This document shows, piece by piece, positions 32,493 through 40,644 of a stretch of DNA of 45,001 bases. The DNA is from Alteribacillus sp. YIM 98480 (GTDB lineage: Bacteria > Bacillota > Bacilli > Bacillales > Marinococcaceae): positions 1 to 45,001 of the forward strand of contig NZ_VTOK01000023.1 of NCBI RefSeq assembly GCF_009765375.1, given 5' to 3'. Under the pieces are notes generated by a model, which worked only from the letters and a program-made list of their open reading frames with translations, searched no databases and had not been told where the DNA came from. Numbering within the stretch: the first letter of the stretch is position 1; the number at the start of each line of letters is the position of its first letter. The translations under genes and the position numbers were made by a program.

Positions 32493-33503
32493 TTGACGAC
32501 TTCATCTTCCCCTTTTCATACGACTGGAAAGAGGGACTATTTTTTTGACAATGCCAAATTTATACTAATAGCTCTTGTTGTAATAAGCCATGCCATTACG
32601 CCTCTTATCGAATGGCATCAATTCAGCAGGGGATTATATTTACTCCTTTTTAGTTTTCATATGCCTTTATTTCTTTTTATTTCAGGATACTTTGCAAAAA
32701 AAGCGGTAGCACAGCATGAATTTGTGAAACCGATCCAAAAGCTGCTTGTGCCTTATATTATTTTTCAAGTTATTTATTCGTTTTTTTACCATGACATAAT
32801 GGGGCAGCAACTGAACGTGCCAATTTTTGAGCCCCATTGGTCCCTATGGTTTCTACTCACGTTGTTTTCCTTTTATTTCATTATTCATTTATTTAAATTC
32901 AGCCCGTATATGATCGTTTTAGCCATTTTACTTGGTGTTGCTATTGGATTCGGTGAACCAACCACTTTGTTTAGTATATCTCGTACGATTGTATTCTTTC
33001 CTTTCTTTTTGGCAGGGTATTTCATAAAACGACATCACTTTGAGTTTTTACAACTCGCCAGATTAAAAATAATCGGAGCTGCAATCTTTATATTATCATT
33101 TGTTATTTTTTATTTTTATGCTTATGACATTCCATATGAGTTGTTTTATGGTAATGAATCGTATCAAGCAATGGGATTTGAACATGCAGCAGCCGGCGGC
33201 GCATACAGGCTGCTTGCTTACGTGGCTACTATTGCGATTTCAATTGCTTTTTTAGCATTCGTCCCCCAAGAAAAACAGCCAATGTCTATTTACGCTAAAA
33301 ACACTCTTTATGTTTATTTGCTGCATGGCTTCATTTTTCGATACTTGCGTGAAACAGAATTTTATGATGGCATGGACACTGTATTTGAAGTATTTCTTCT
33401 GGCCTTAGGATGTATTATATTCACATTCATTTTGTCCTCTGCCATTGTAAAAAAAGTCACACAGCCATTGATTGAACCATTCTCCTATTTTTCAAAAAAA
33501 TAA
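32493..33503 (+). CDS. Acyltransferase family 3 membrane protein
   Basis: A 336-aa protein with about ten helices. The family core is at the N-terminus: RDYFFDNAKFILIALVVISHAI with the essential His, then LFSFHMPLFLFISGYFAKK. Such enzymes acetylate cell-surface glycans or exported molecules. TTG start behind AGGTGA. There is no C-terminal SGNH domain, so it is not a full OatA. The target is unknown. A GC-rich hairpin terminator follows. Confidence 0.85.
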   Translation: MTTSSSPFHTTGKRDYFFDNAKFILIALVVISHAITPLIEWHQFSRGLYLLLFSFHMPLFLFISGYFAKKAVAQHEFVKPIQKLLVPYIIFQVIYSFFYHDIMGQQLNVPIFEPHWSLWFLLTLFSFYFIIHLFKFSPYMIVLAILLGVAIGFGEPTTLFSISRTIVFFPFFLAGYFIKRHHFEFLQLARLKIIGAAIFILSFVIFYFYAYDIPYELFYGNESYQAMGFEHAAAGGAYRLLAYVATIAISIAFLAFVPQEKQPMSIYAKNTLYVYLLHGFIFRYLRETEFYDGMDTVFEVFLLALGCIIFTFILSSAIVKKVTQPLIEPFSYFSKK

Positions 33504-33513
33504 ACTACAGAAC

Positions 33514-33540
33514 AAAAAGCACCTGGCGCGGGTGCTTTTT
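33514..33540 (+). terminator. Terminator after the acyltransferase gene
   Basis: AAAAAGCACC (33514-33523) pairs with GGTGCTTTTT (33531-33540), followed by GTTTTG. It lies 11 nt after the stop codon. Confidence 0.88.
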
Positions 33541-33836
33541 GTTTTGCAGAAACTTTCTATTATAGCTTTACCAGTGAATTTAGCTTGACTAAAAGTATAA
33601 ACATGTTTATTAACTAGTTAAAATAAAATTATCCACCTTTGCTAAACGTGATAAAAGGACCGGTATATATGGACTAAATAATGGTGATTTTTTTCAAACG
33701 TCCCAAAGATATTTTATCTGTAAAATTTGTTGTATTATAAATATAGGTATTTTTTTCTTACAACATAAACTCTAAGTGACACAAATATAATCGTTTCTCA
33801 AAAATAGATGATATAAATAATAAAGGAGTTGAAAGT
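33541..33836. other. AT-rich intergenic region, nothing recognised
   Basis: Long AT-rich upstream region of the SinR-like gene. It holds no ORF resembling SinI and no clear sigma-A promoter that I would defend. An AAAGGAG ribosome site at the right end belongs to the SinR-like gene. Confidence 0.5.
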
Positions 33837-34184
33837 ATGATTGGTCAAAGAATAGTTCACTACCGAACGAGACAAGATATGGCCATTTCTGATTTAGTAA
33901 AAAGAACAGGTATTTCTAACACCCATCTTCAAAAAATAGAAGAGAATGAATATCTTTTACCCTTCTGTTCAATGTATTAAAAACATATCACATAAACTAA
34001 GTATCCCTGTTCAATCTTTGCTTGGACCTCAAACCGTGGATGAAAAACAGAATTAGACGAAGCTTGGCTTGAAGTAGTAAAGGAAACCATGGAATCCGGC
34101 ATATCAAAAGAACGCTTCATAGCATTTTTAGAAGAGAAAAAAATGAAAAACATGAGGAACAGGCAAAAACATGATGAATTATAA
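33837..34184 (+). pseudogene. SinR-like transcriptional regulator, two frameshifts
   Basis: Read across two frame changes, the sequence gives a SinR-type protein of about 115 aa: MIGQRIVHYRTRQDMAISDL, then NTHLQKIEENE, PSVQCIKNISHKLSIPVQSL, DEAWLEVVKETMESGISKER and FIAFLEEKKMK. This is the N-terminal HTH followed by the SinR C-terminal dimerisation helices. One extra T near 33956 and one missing A near 34045-34050 shift the frame out and back; both lie in homopolymers, and the total length (348 nt) is exactly in frame. AAAGGAG precedes the ATG. It is either a recent pseudogene or two assembly errors. No sinI is visible next to it. Confidence 0.8.
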
Positions 34185-34510
34185 ACTGGCTGGTAGGCAT
34201 GCAGTCCACCATATTCCATTGTTTTTTTCTATAACCTTTCACGTTTGAGCCTCTCCTATTAAAAGTAATCCACTAAAATATTTCATCTATCCCAAAATCT
34301 CAATGTCCTATAATAATGGTCAGTACAGTAAGTTCATACAGAAAGTGAAAAGTATTTATTACAAATATATTAGAAAACCCCAATGTCTCGAATATCTAAC
34401 TTATTATTTATTCGGAGCCAACGAAGTCATGACCGATGTGAAATCGAAAAACCGTTTGCTGTTTTAGGGCAACCCATCTAAAGCTTACGCCTCACATAAT
34501 AGAAATCAAT
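34185..34510. other. Intergenic region, nothing recognised
   Basis: No ORF, RNA gene or repeat copy that I can support lies between the SinR-like gene and the terminator of the BCCT gene. Confidence 0.5.
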
Positions 34511-34542
34511 AAAAAGACCTGCTGCTCCTTGTATACAACAGG
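34511..34542 (-). terminator. Terminator of the BCCT gene
   Basis: On the minus strand CCTGTTG (34542-34536) pairs with CAGCAGG (34524-34518), one pair being G-U, and TCTTTTTATT follows. It lies about 150 nt past the BCCT stop, the end of the GntR-controlled region. Confidence 0.75.
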
Positions 34543-34690
34543 CAAATAACTATAAAACTCTGTGTTTTCGATCCGAAATGGCGGGTGTGATACAACTATG
34601 GGCACTTTTGTATTTAATTTCTGCAACTTCTTCCCTTCCCATATTATTATGATATTTTAATTCTCTCCTTTTACTCGCATTAATCATTTC

Positions 34691-36271
34691 CTATAAATTT
34701 TCTACTTTTTCACTTACGTTGTTATTTGAATAACTTGTATTCCCTTTCTCGATAATCCCTTGCTCGATCGCCATTGTTTTAGCCAATTTTGGCGCTGTCC
34801 ATAAAACCGGTAACATAATTATTGAAATAGGAACCGCCGTAACTACAATAAACGATTGTAAGGCACTAATGCTTCCTTCCCCGATATTGATTAAAATTAC
34901 AGAAATGGCTCCCATTAAAACAGCCCAGAATATACGCACCCCTTTTGGCGGGTCTCCTTCCCCTGTCACTGCCATAGAAACCGAATAAGACATAGAGTCC
35001 GCCGTTGTAATCACAAAAGTAATGGTTAGCAAGAGAAAAATGACAGCCATTAATCCACCCATCGGCAACTGACCAGCAATAGCAATAATTGCTGCAGGAA
35101 GCCCATTTTCCATTAATGGCTCACTTACAGATCCAATATTTTGCAGTTCATAGAAGATACCGCTCCCTCCTAAAATACTGAACCACACATTGGATGATAA
35201 TGCGGTTACAATTGACACTACAAAAAATACTTCTCTAATAGTTCGTCCTCTTGATATTCTCGCAACTAAAATAGCCATGAGAGGACCAAATCCGATAAAC
35301 CAACCAAAGAAAAATAACATCCAAAAACCGAGCCAGCCATTATCCCCTCTAAATGTGTGAATATTCATAAATTCTTCCGCGTAGGTACCGTAGGATGATA
35401 TAAATGTGTCAATGATAAAACCACCAGGACCAATAATTAACATAATTACACCGATAGCAATGGCAAACCAAACATTAAAACGGCTTAAAAGCTGAATTCC
35501 TTTCTCAATACCTGTCACTGTAGAAATCGTAACAAGGGTAATTAATCCTCCTACAGCTAGTATTTGCGTGAGCAATACATCAGGAATACCGAATAAATCA
35601 TGCATCCAATAACTGAATTGGAATCCGAAAAATCCAATTGTTCCTATGGTCCCGGCTACTGCGCCAATAATACAAAACACATCGGTTGCAACGCCCCAGG
35701 CATTTTGTTCAACTTTTTTTCCGAATATAGGATATAAAAGCGTACGAGGCTTTAAAGATAATCCTTTGTTATAGTGAGCATACATTATTACAATGGCGGT
35801 AATCGCTCCGTATACAGCCCAAGCAGTAAACCCCCAAGACATGAAACTTTGTGCCATAGCTACACCCGTTGCCTCTTCCGTACCAGCAGTGATCCCATTA
35901 TGCATGGGCGGTACTTCCGTGAAGTAATACATCGGTTCTGCTGCAGCCCAAAATACCCCTCCTGCTCCTAATCCGGAAACAGTTATTATAGAAGCCCATT
36001 TGAAAAAACTCATACCAGGCTTCCTTGTATTTCCGAGTCGTACTTTTCCGTACTTCGAAATAGCTAACACTGCTCCTACAGCAAAGGTAGCCAGTAATAA
36101 AACTTGCCAAAAAGCTCCAAAGTAAGTGACCGACTTATCAAATCCCCAATTAACTAAGGCAGCTACTTCATCCGTAAACAAGAAGGACATGACAACAAAC
36201 AACACTAACAGTCCTCCGCTAATAATAAATACAGTCCAATTAATCCTATCTTTCCAATTAATATTTTGCAC
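34691..36271 (-). CDS. BCCT-family transporter
   Basis: A 526-aa betaine/carnitine/choline-type secondary transporter with 12 helices. The substrate-box region GFFGFQFSYWMHDLFGIPD and the signature around GWFIGFGPLMAILVARISRGRTIREV are present. So is GLGAGGVFWAAAEPMYYF, which corresponds to the Trp/Gly-rich helix 3. BCCT proteins import quaternary ammonium compounds. GTG start behind GGAGGAGGAG. It is the last gene of the GntR region, with its own copy of the GntR-type operator 113 bp upstream. Its place with catabolic genes argues for nutrient uptake more than osmoprotection. Confidence 0.92.
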   Translation of the reverse strand: MQNINWKDRINWTVFIISGGLLVLFVVMSFLFTDEVAALVNWGFDKSVTYFGAFWQVLLLATFAVGAVLAISKYGKVRLGNTRKPGMSFFKWASIITVSGLGAGGVFWAAAEPMYYFTEVPPMHNGITAGTEEATGVAMAQSFMSWGFTAWAVYGAITAIVIMYAHYNKGLSLKPRTLLYPIFGKKVEQNAWGVATDVFCIIGAVAGTIGTIGFFGFQFSYWMHDLFGIPDVLLTQILAVGGLITLVTISTVTGIEKGIQLLSRFNVWFAIAIGVIMLIIGPGGFIIDTFISSYGTYAEEFMNIHTFRGDNGWLGFWMLFFFGWFIGFGPLMAILVARISRGRTIREVFFVVSIVTALSSNVWFSILGGSGIFYELQNIGSVSEPLMENGLPAAIIAIAGQLPMGGLMAVIFLLLTITFVITTADSMSYSVSMAVTGEGDPPKGVRIFWAVLMGAISVILINIGEGSISALQSFIVVTAVPISIIMLPVLWTAPKLAKTMAIEQGIIEKGNTSYSNNNVSEKVENL

Positions 36272-36383
36272 TGCTTCTCCTCCTCCAATTACTTAATTTA
36301 GATACATATCATTCTTGGCCGAGTTAACCGGCATCACCAACGTTTAATTCAAGGAGGCAGTTTAAAAATTTCATCAATGTGCC

Positions 36384-36420
36384 ATGTACCATACAAGTCA
36401 AAAGTAAGGTGAATCACCTT
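36384..36420. promoter_or_regulatory. GntR-type operator plus 15-bp palindrome upstream of the BCCT gene
   Basis: ATGTACCATACAAG (36384-36397) is identical to the two sites at 42753-42766 and 42795-42808 upstream of the GntR gene. Nine bp further lies AAGGTGAATCACCTT (36406-36420), a palindrome with 7-bp arms that could bind a second factor. A TTGACT hexamer overlaps the operator on the minus strand, but no good -10 follows. Confidence 0.75.
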
Positions 36421-36577
36421 ATATCTTCAGCGAAGAGATACTGACTACTATTCTCTTTTCTTGTTTATCAAAATATGCTTGGAGAGTTCTTTTTACTCCA
36501 CCGTCTCCAAACTTAATCTCGTGAGAAGAATGACTTAAATCTTCTAAATAATCCACTATCAGTTTTCGTCTTTTCAC
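36419..36577 (-). CDS. Possible small protein (52 aa)
   Basis: A GTG-started frame behind AAAGGGGTGG encodes a basic 52-residue protein beginning VKRRKLIVDYLEDLSHSSHE and ending KRIVVSISSLKI. I do not recognise it. The spacing to the ribosome site (7 nt) and the position between the RibB-like and BCCT genes on the same strand support it. The stop codon sits on the edge of the 15-bp palindrome. Against it are the short length, the absence of a known family, and a 131-bp gap on its upstream side. Confidence 0.4.
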   Translation of the reverse strand: MKRRKLIVDYLEDLSHSSHEIKFGDGGVKRTLQAYFDKQEKRIVVSISSLKI

Positions 36578-36708
36578 TATATCTACCACCCCTTTTTATA
36601 AAACCATCCATCAATGACGTTAAATATTCCTCTATTAACGCCATAATGCACATTACAAAACTTAACGAACTTAAATTCCGGATAATTAAATTTCTTTCAT
36701 GATTCTTT

Positions 36709-37707
36709 TCATAACACGAAACTTCCTTCTATTCTGTCATGATAGATTAAATAAAAGTATTTTCTTACCTGTTCGTTATCCTTTTTATACATGACAACTA
36801 AATCATCAATCGACGAGGAAGAGAAAAACTTAAGCGGTCTTAAAAAGAAATTCACTTCGATAAAAACCGTTTTATTAGCCAATCTCTGCGACAAAGAGCT
36901 TTCTATATACATATCAAAAACTTTTCCGCTTTTTGTTCCTTCTGTTTCATTCACATGCATGATGCCTATGTCTGTCTGTTGGTCACATGTTACTCGTATG
37001 CCATAGACACCTGAGCGAAGTGGTGGAGAATATTTTTTCAGATTTAAATTAATATTCGGAAAACCGATGGCGTGGTTAATATAGGGTATCTTAATAGTTT
37101 CAGCTGTAAATCTGGTTAAAGAGTGATTCCCTTGCTTTTTTAATATGGTGCTCATTGATACATGACAAAGCTCATAGGTTTGACAAAAAGATGTTACTTC
37201 ATGATAATTCGCGATTTCCCCCTTGTTATTTAGTAGTTCACATATAAACGTATTCACTAAACTCCCATGTTTTCCAGCTACCTCCGCAGCCGCTTCAAAA
37301 ACACTCCGGCGTTCTAACAGCCCATTCTCAGCATAAACAACGGGAAATACATGGCCGGGTCTAATAAAGTGTTCCGGCCTTGCTAACTCCATGTTCAATG
37401 CTTTTAAGGTGACTGCTCTTTCATTAACAGAAATCCCCGTAGAGGATGAGTGGTGGTCTACGGATACTGTACTCCCATTCCACCATCCATCACCAGCCAT
37501 GATAGGAAGCTCGAGTCTTTCTGCCTGGTTTTTGTTAATACCTGCATAAATTAGTCCTTTTCCGAACCTAATCATAAAATTAACTTGTTCCGGATTCACT
37601 TTATCAAGGAGCCCCGTTAAATAACTTACATTGTGGTTTAGATCATCCACTAAAACGATAAGACGTCCTGTTTGCAGCTCATCGTATGCTGTTTTGAAAG
37701 ACGACAT
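36709..37707 (-). CDS. Degenerate RibB (DHBP synthase)-flavokinase-like fusion
   Basis: A 332-aa protein with two parts. Residues about 1-205 follow 3,4-dihydroxybutanone-4-phosphate synthase: GRLIVLVDD, FMIRFGKGLIYAGI, STVSVDHHSSSTGISVNERA and FIRPGHVFPV. However, the RENEGDL segment is replaced by NHNVSYLTG and the RxGHTEA segment by RRSVFEAA, so the metal-binding Glu and His are missing. Residues about 225-320 resemble riboflavin kinase: IGFPNINLNL (for GFPTANI), LRSGVYGIRV and FFLRPLKFFSS; the PTAN Thr and catalytic Glu also appear lost. It lies 40 bp after the aldehyde dehydrogenase in an operon with an FMN-dependent monooxygenase. A flavin- or substrate-binding, non-canonical role is inferred. 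Confidence 0.75.
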   Translation of the reverse strand: MSSFKTAYDELQTGRLIVLVDDLNHNVSYLTGLLDKVNPEQVNFMIRFGKGLIYAGINKNQAERLELPIMAGDGWWNGSTVSVDHHSSSTGISVNERAVTLKALNMELARPEHFIRPGHVFPVVYAENGLLERRSVFEAAAEVAGKHGSLVNTFICELLNNKGEIANYHEVTSFCQTYELCHVSMSTILKKQGNHSLTRFTAETIKIPYINHAIGFPNINLNLKKYSPPLRSGVYGIRVTCDQQTDIGIMHVNETEGTKSGKVFDMYIESSLSQRLANKTVFIEVNFFLRPLKFFSSSSIDDLVVMYKKDNEQVRKYFYLIYHDRIEGSFVL

Positions 37708-37747
37708 ATCATATCACACTCTTTCTACTCATTCTGACTCCTATTTA

Positions 37748-39232
37748 TTATCTCATTACGAATGGATCAGCCATTGTTTCAGAAGAAGTGTTTATCCAAA
37801 CAGTCTTCTTTTGAGTGTACTCATGCACCGACTCCAGCCCACCTTCTCGACCATAGCCGCTAAGCTTGGAACCTCCGATAGGGGCAATTGGTGAAATGGC
37901 TCGATACGTATTAACCCAGACAATGCCTGCACGTACACGTTTAGAGATCCGGTGTGCTTTTGCGATGTCATTCGTCCAAATACCAGCAGCTAAACCGTAA
38001 TCTGTACTATTGGCTAAGTTGATCACTTCGGTTTCTTCTTTAAATTTCATCACACTCAGCACCGGGCCAAATATTTCTTCTTTCATAATACAGGAGCAGT
38101 GATCGGAATGTTCAAAGACTGTCGGCTCAAAGTACCAGCCGTTTTTCATGTAAGTTGGTCTTTTACCGCCCGTTAACAGCTTCGCGCCTTCTTTTTTCCC
38201 TAAATCTACATATCTTTCAATATTTTGAAGCTGTTGATGAGTAGCTACTGGACCAATTTCCGATGCAGCTGACATCGGATCACCAATTTTTATTTTATCT
38301 ACACGAGACAAAAGAATATCCATAAACTCTTCATAAGCATTTTCGTGGATAAAAACCCGCGATCCCGCCACACAACTTTGGCCGGTAGCTCCGAATATTC
38401 CAGCAATTGCTCCCATGGCGGCGTTATATAAATTCGCATCATCAAAAACGATGTTTGGGGATTTTCCTCCTAACTCCAATGATAATTGTGCAAAGTTATT
38501 TGAGGAATTTTTAACTATATTTCGTGCAGTTTTCTCTCCACCAGTAAAAGCGATTCGACTAACAAGCGGGTGTGAAGTTAAAGGATCGCCAACGTCTTTG
38601 CCAAATCCAGTTATTACATTGACAACGCCTGCCGGAAAGCCTGCTTTTTCAACTAATTTTACGAATTCAAGGATGGAAGCAGAGGTGTACTCAGAAGGCT
38701 TAACAACAATTGTGTTTCCAGCAACTAATGCCGGCGCCAGCTTGATGAAAGTGAGGTAAAGTGGAGAATTCCATGGAGTAATGGCTGCGACAACCCCTAA
38801 AGGTTCTCTTTCCGAAAAAACAAACATATTCTTTTTGTCAATGGGCAGCGTTTCCCCTTGAATTTTATCCGCCAGCCCTGCATAGTAATATAGAAATTCA
38901 GGCATGTAATGTAATTGGCCTTTCATTTCGCGAATCAACTTACCGTTATCCCTTGTTTCATATACGGCAAGTTCATTTACATGTTCCGTTAGTAAATCAG
39001 CCAATTTTCTTAGTAAATGACCTCGTTCTGTGTATGTCATATCGGCCCATTTGGTACTAAAAAATGCATCGTGAGCTGCTTTTACCGCTTTCTCTACATC
39101 TTCTTTTGTTCCCTGAGCAACCTGGCTCCACGGTTCACCGGTTGCAGGGTCAAAACTTTCAAAGTATTGATGATTCGATGAAGGAATCCATTCTCCACCG
39201 ATATACATGTTATATTTCTTTAATTCGCTCAC
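37748..39232 (-). CDS. NAD(P)-dependent aldehyde dehydrogenase
   Basis: A 494-aa ALDH-superfamily enzyme. Cofactor and catalytic motifs are ITPWNSPLYLTFIKLAPAL, VVKPSEYTS, FTGGEKTARNIV, LELGGKSPNIVF (Glu) and ATGQSCVAGSRVF (nucleophilic Cys), with EEIFGPVLSVMKF near the end. GTG start behind GGGGGATAAAG. It lies 20 bp after the alpha/beta hydrolase and presumably oxidises an aldehyde released by the monooxygenase and hydrolase steps. The substrate is unknown; betaine-aldehyde, semialdehyde or aromatic aldehydes are all possible. Confidence 0.93.
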   Translation of the reverse strand: MSELKKYNMYIGGEWIPSSNHQYFESFDPATGEPWSQVAQGTKEDVEKAVKAAHDAFFSTKWADMTYTERGHLLRKLADLLTEHVNELAVYETRDNGKLIREMKGQLHYMPEFLYYYAGLADKIQGETLPIDKKNMFVFSEREPLGVVAAITPWNSPLYLTFIKLAPALVAGNTIVVKPSEYTSASILEFVKLVEKAGFPAGVVNVITGFGKDVGDPLTSHPLVSRIAFTGGEKTARNIVKNSSNNFAQLSLELGGKSPNIVFDDANLYNAAMGAIAGIFGATGQSCVAGSRVFIHENAYEEFMDILLSRVDKIKIGDPMSAASEIGPVATHQQLQNIERYVDLGKKEGAKLLTGGKRPTYMKNGWYFEPTVFEHSDHCSCIMKEEIFGPVLSVMKFKEETEVINLANSTDYGLAAGIWTNDIAKAHRISKRVRAGIVWVNTYRAISPIAPIGGSKLSGYGREGGLESVHEYTQKKTVWINTSSETMADPFVMR

Positions 39233-39252
39233 CTTTATCCCCCTTTGTAGTC

Positions 39253-40047
39253 TTAACTATTTCGTTGAATAAACGTGTGAAGGGCTTTATTCACCGTTTC
39301 ACTTCCCTCTATTGGAAGCATGTGCTTGTATTCCGGTACAATGATTAGTTCAGACTTTGCAAGTTTCTCATGCATTTCTTCTGCCATTTGTGGTGTGGAG
39401 CCGACGTCCTCTTTCCCCGTCATAATTAAGGCAGGGATAGTGATTTTGCTTAACAGCGGCCAAAGTTCTTGATCAGCGGTCGCGAACACTTTATACGCTT
39501 TTAAGTAAGAAAATGGATCGTTGTTTTCCAACCGTTGTCTTACTTTTTCGATCACTTCTGGATGATTCTGTCTGTAACTCTCATTGAACCAGCGTGTTAT
39601 CGCTGCGTAAATCGGTGCTTGATGTCCTTTCTGCTCCACCTGTTTTACCCGGCTCCATACTGCTTGCTGCTGCTCTTTGGTACGGTTGGCAACAGTGTTC
39701 ATAAACGTAAGTGTCTTCGCTTTATCGGGACAGTGAATGCCGAATAACTGAGCCACTAGTCCCCCCATGGAAAATCCTATAATATGAGCCTTGTTAATCG
39801 ATAAATGTTCCATTAATTCTCGAAGCTGATTGACAAAATCAATGAGTTTGTATTCTTTGCACGGTTTTTCGGATAATCCGTGTCCGAGCATGTCGTATAC
39901 AATGACACGGTAATAGGATGACAAATAATCAGATTGCTCTTCCCACATGGTATGGTCCATTCCCACACCATGTAAGAAGATGACCGGCTCTCCTTTTCCT
40001 GTTTCTTTCCAGTTTGTTTTTATGCTATTCAAGACTTGAACCGGCAT
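39253..40047 (-). CDS. Alpha/beta hydrolase (ring-opening lactonase/amidase type)
   Basis: A 264-aa hydrolase with FLHGVGMDHTMW (oxyanion), nucleophile elbow IGFSMGGLVAQ, acid in TGKEDVGSTP and His in YKHMLPIEGSE. The sequence style is that of PcaD/RutD-like catabolic hydrolases. The start overlaps the preceding stop as TAATG, so it is coupled to the DUF1185 gene. Hydrolysis of a lactone, ester or amide formed after oxygenation is inferred from the operon. Confidence 0.85.
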   Translation of the reverse strand: MPVQVLNSIKTNWKETGKGEPVIFLHGVGMDHTMWEEQSDYLSSYYRVIVYDMLGHGLSEKPCKEYKLIDFVNQLRELMEHLSINKAHIIGFSMGGLVAQLFGIHCPDKAKTLTFMNTVANRTKEQQQAVWSRVKQVEQKGHQAPIYAAITRWFNESYRQNHPEVIEKVRQRLENNDPFSYLKAYKVFATADQELWPLLSKITIPALIMTGKEDVGSTPQMAEEMHEKLAKSELIIVPEYKHMLPIEGSETVNKALHTFIQRNS

Positions 40048-40625
40048 TAAGTGAGCCCCATTTCCTTCATATCGGTATGTCTGTCACCAGTCCGTGGATG
40101 TGGACGGCTTCCTGTTGATGCTCCAATCACAATGACGATTTCATCTGAGCGTGGGGCATCTGGAATCATTGTCTCAAAAGTAATGTAATGGGATCGTTTT
40201 GATTCATCGTTTTTATGAACCATTGGAATAGTGATTGATGTACCAGCTCCACCTCGCTTATTCGTAAAACTTAAAATGCTTTTCCCTTTTACAGCATCTC
40301 TATACTTATTACCAAATTTCAATGTATGAATGAAAGCAGATGCATGCTCAATTTCTCCATCTACGCCCACAACTCCCGCCTTTCCGAAAGCTTCTACACT
40401 ATCCGGAGAACCTACTGCATTCAACAGTTCATCGACTAATAGCTCTCCAAGCTCCGGTGCATATTCATCAATTTCCGGCTTTAAATCCTCTACAAAACCT
40501 CGGCCGGCCCATGGATTTTTTATGACTGCCATCGAAGCGACAATTTTAATTGGGGTGTTGAGTTTTTTTCCACCTTCCATATGTGTCTCCTCAATTGCTG
40601 TATATACCTTTCTTACTTCTAACAT
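40047..40625 (-). CDS. Amino acid synthesis family protein (DUF1185)
   Basis: A 192-aa protein of the family labelled amino acid synthesis (PF06684). Conserved stretches are ASMAVIKNPWAGRGFVEDL, YAPELGELL, VEAFGKAGVVGVDGEIEHAS and SHYITFETMIPDAPRSDEIV. The biochemical activity of the family is not established to my knowledge. Here it is placed between an FMN monooxygenase and a hydrolase, overlapping the latter. AAAGGGGGAAA precedes the ATG. A role in rearranging or hydrolysing an unstable intermediate is a guess from context. Confidence 0.82.
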   Translation of the reverse strand: MLEVRKVYTAIEETHMEGGKKLNTPIKIVASMAVIKNPWAGRGFVEDLKPEIDEYAPELGELLVDELLNAVGSPDSVEAFGKAGVVGVDGEIEHASAFIHTLKFGNKYRDAVKGKSILSFTNKRGGAGTSITIPMVHKNDESKRSHYITFETMIPDAPRSDEIVIVIGASTGSRPHPRTGDRHTDMKEMGLT

Positions 40626-40644
40626 GTTATTTCCCCCTTTTGTT

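Noticed and set aside
33977-34219. 80-codon minus-strand ORF
   Set aside because: It is the antisense shadow of the SinR-like sequence, whose plus-strand reading has clear family resemblance.
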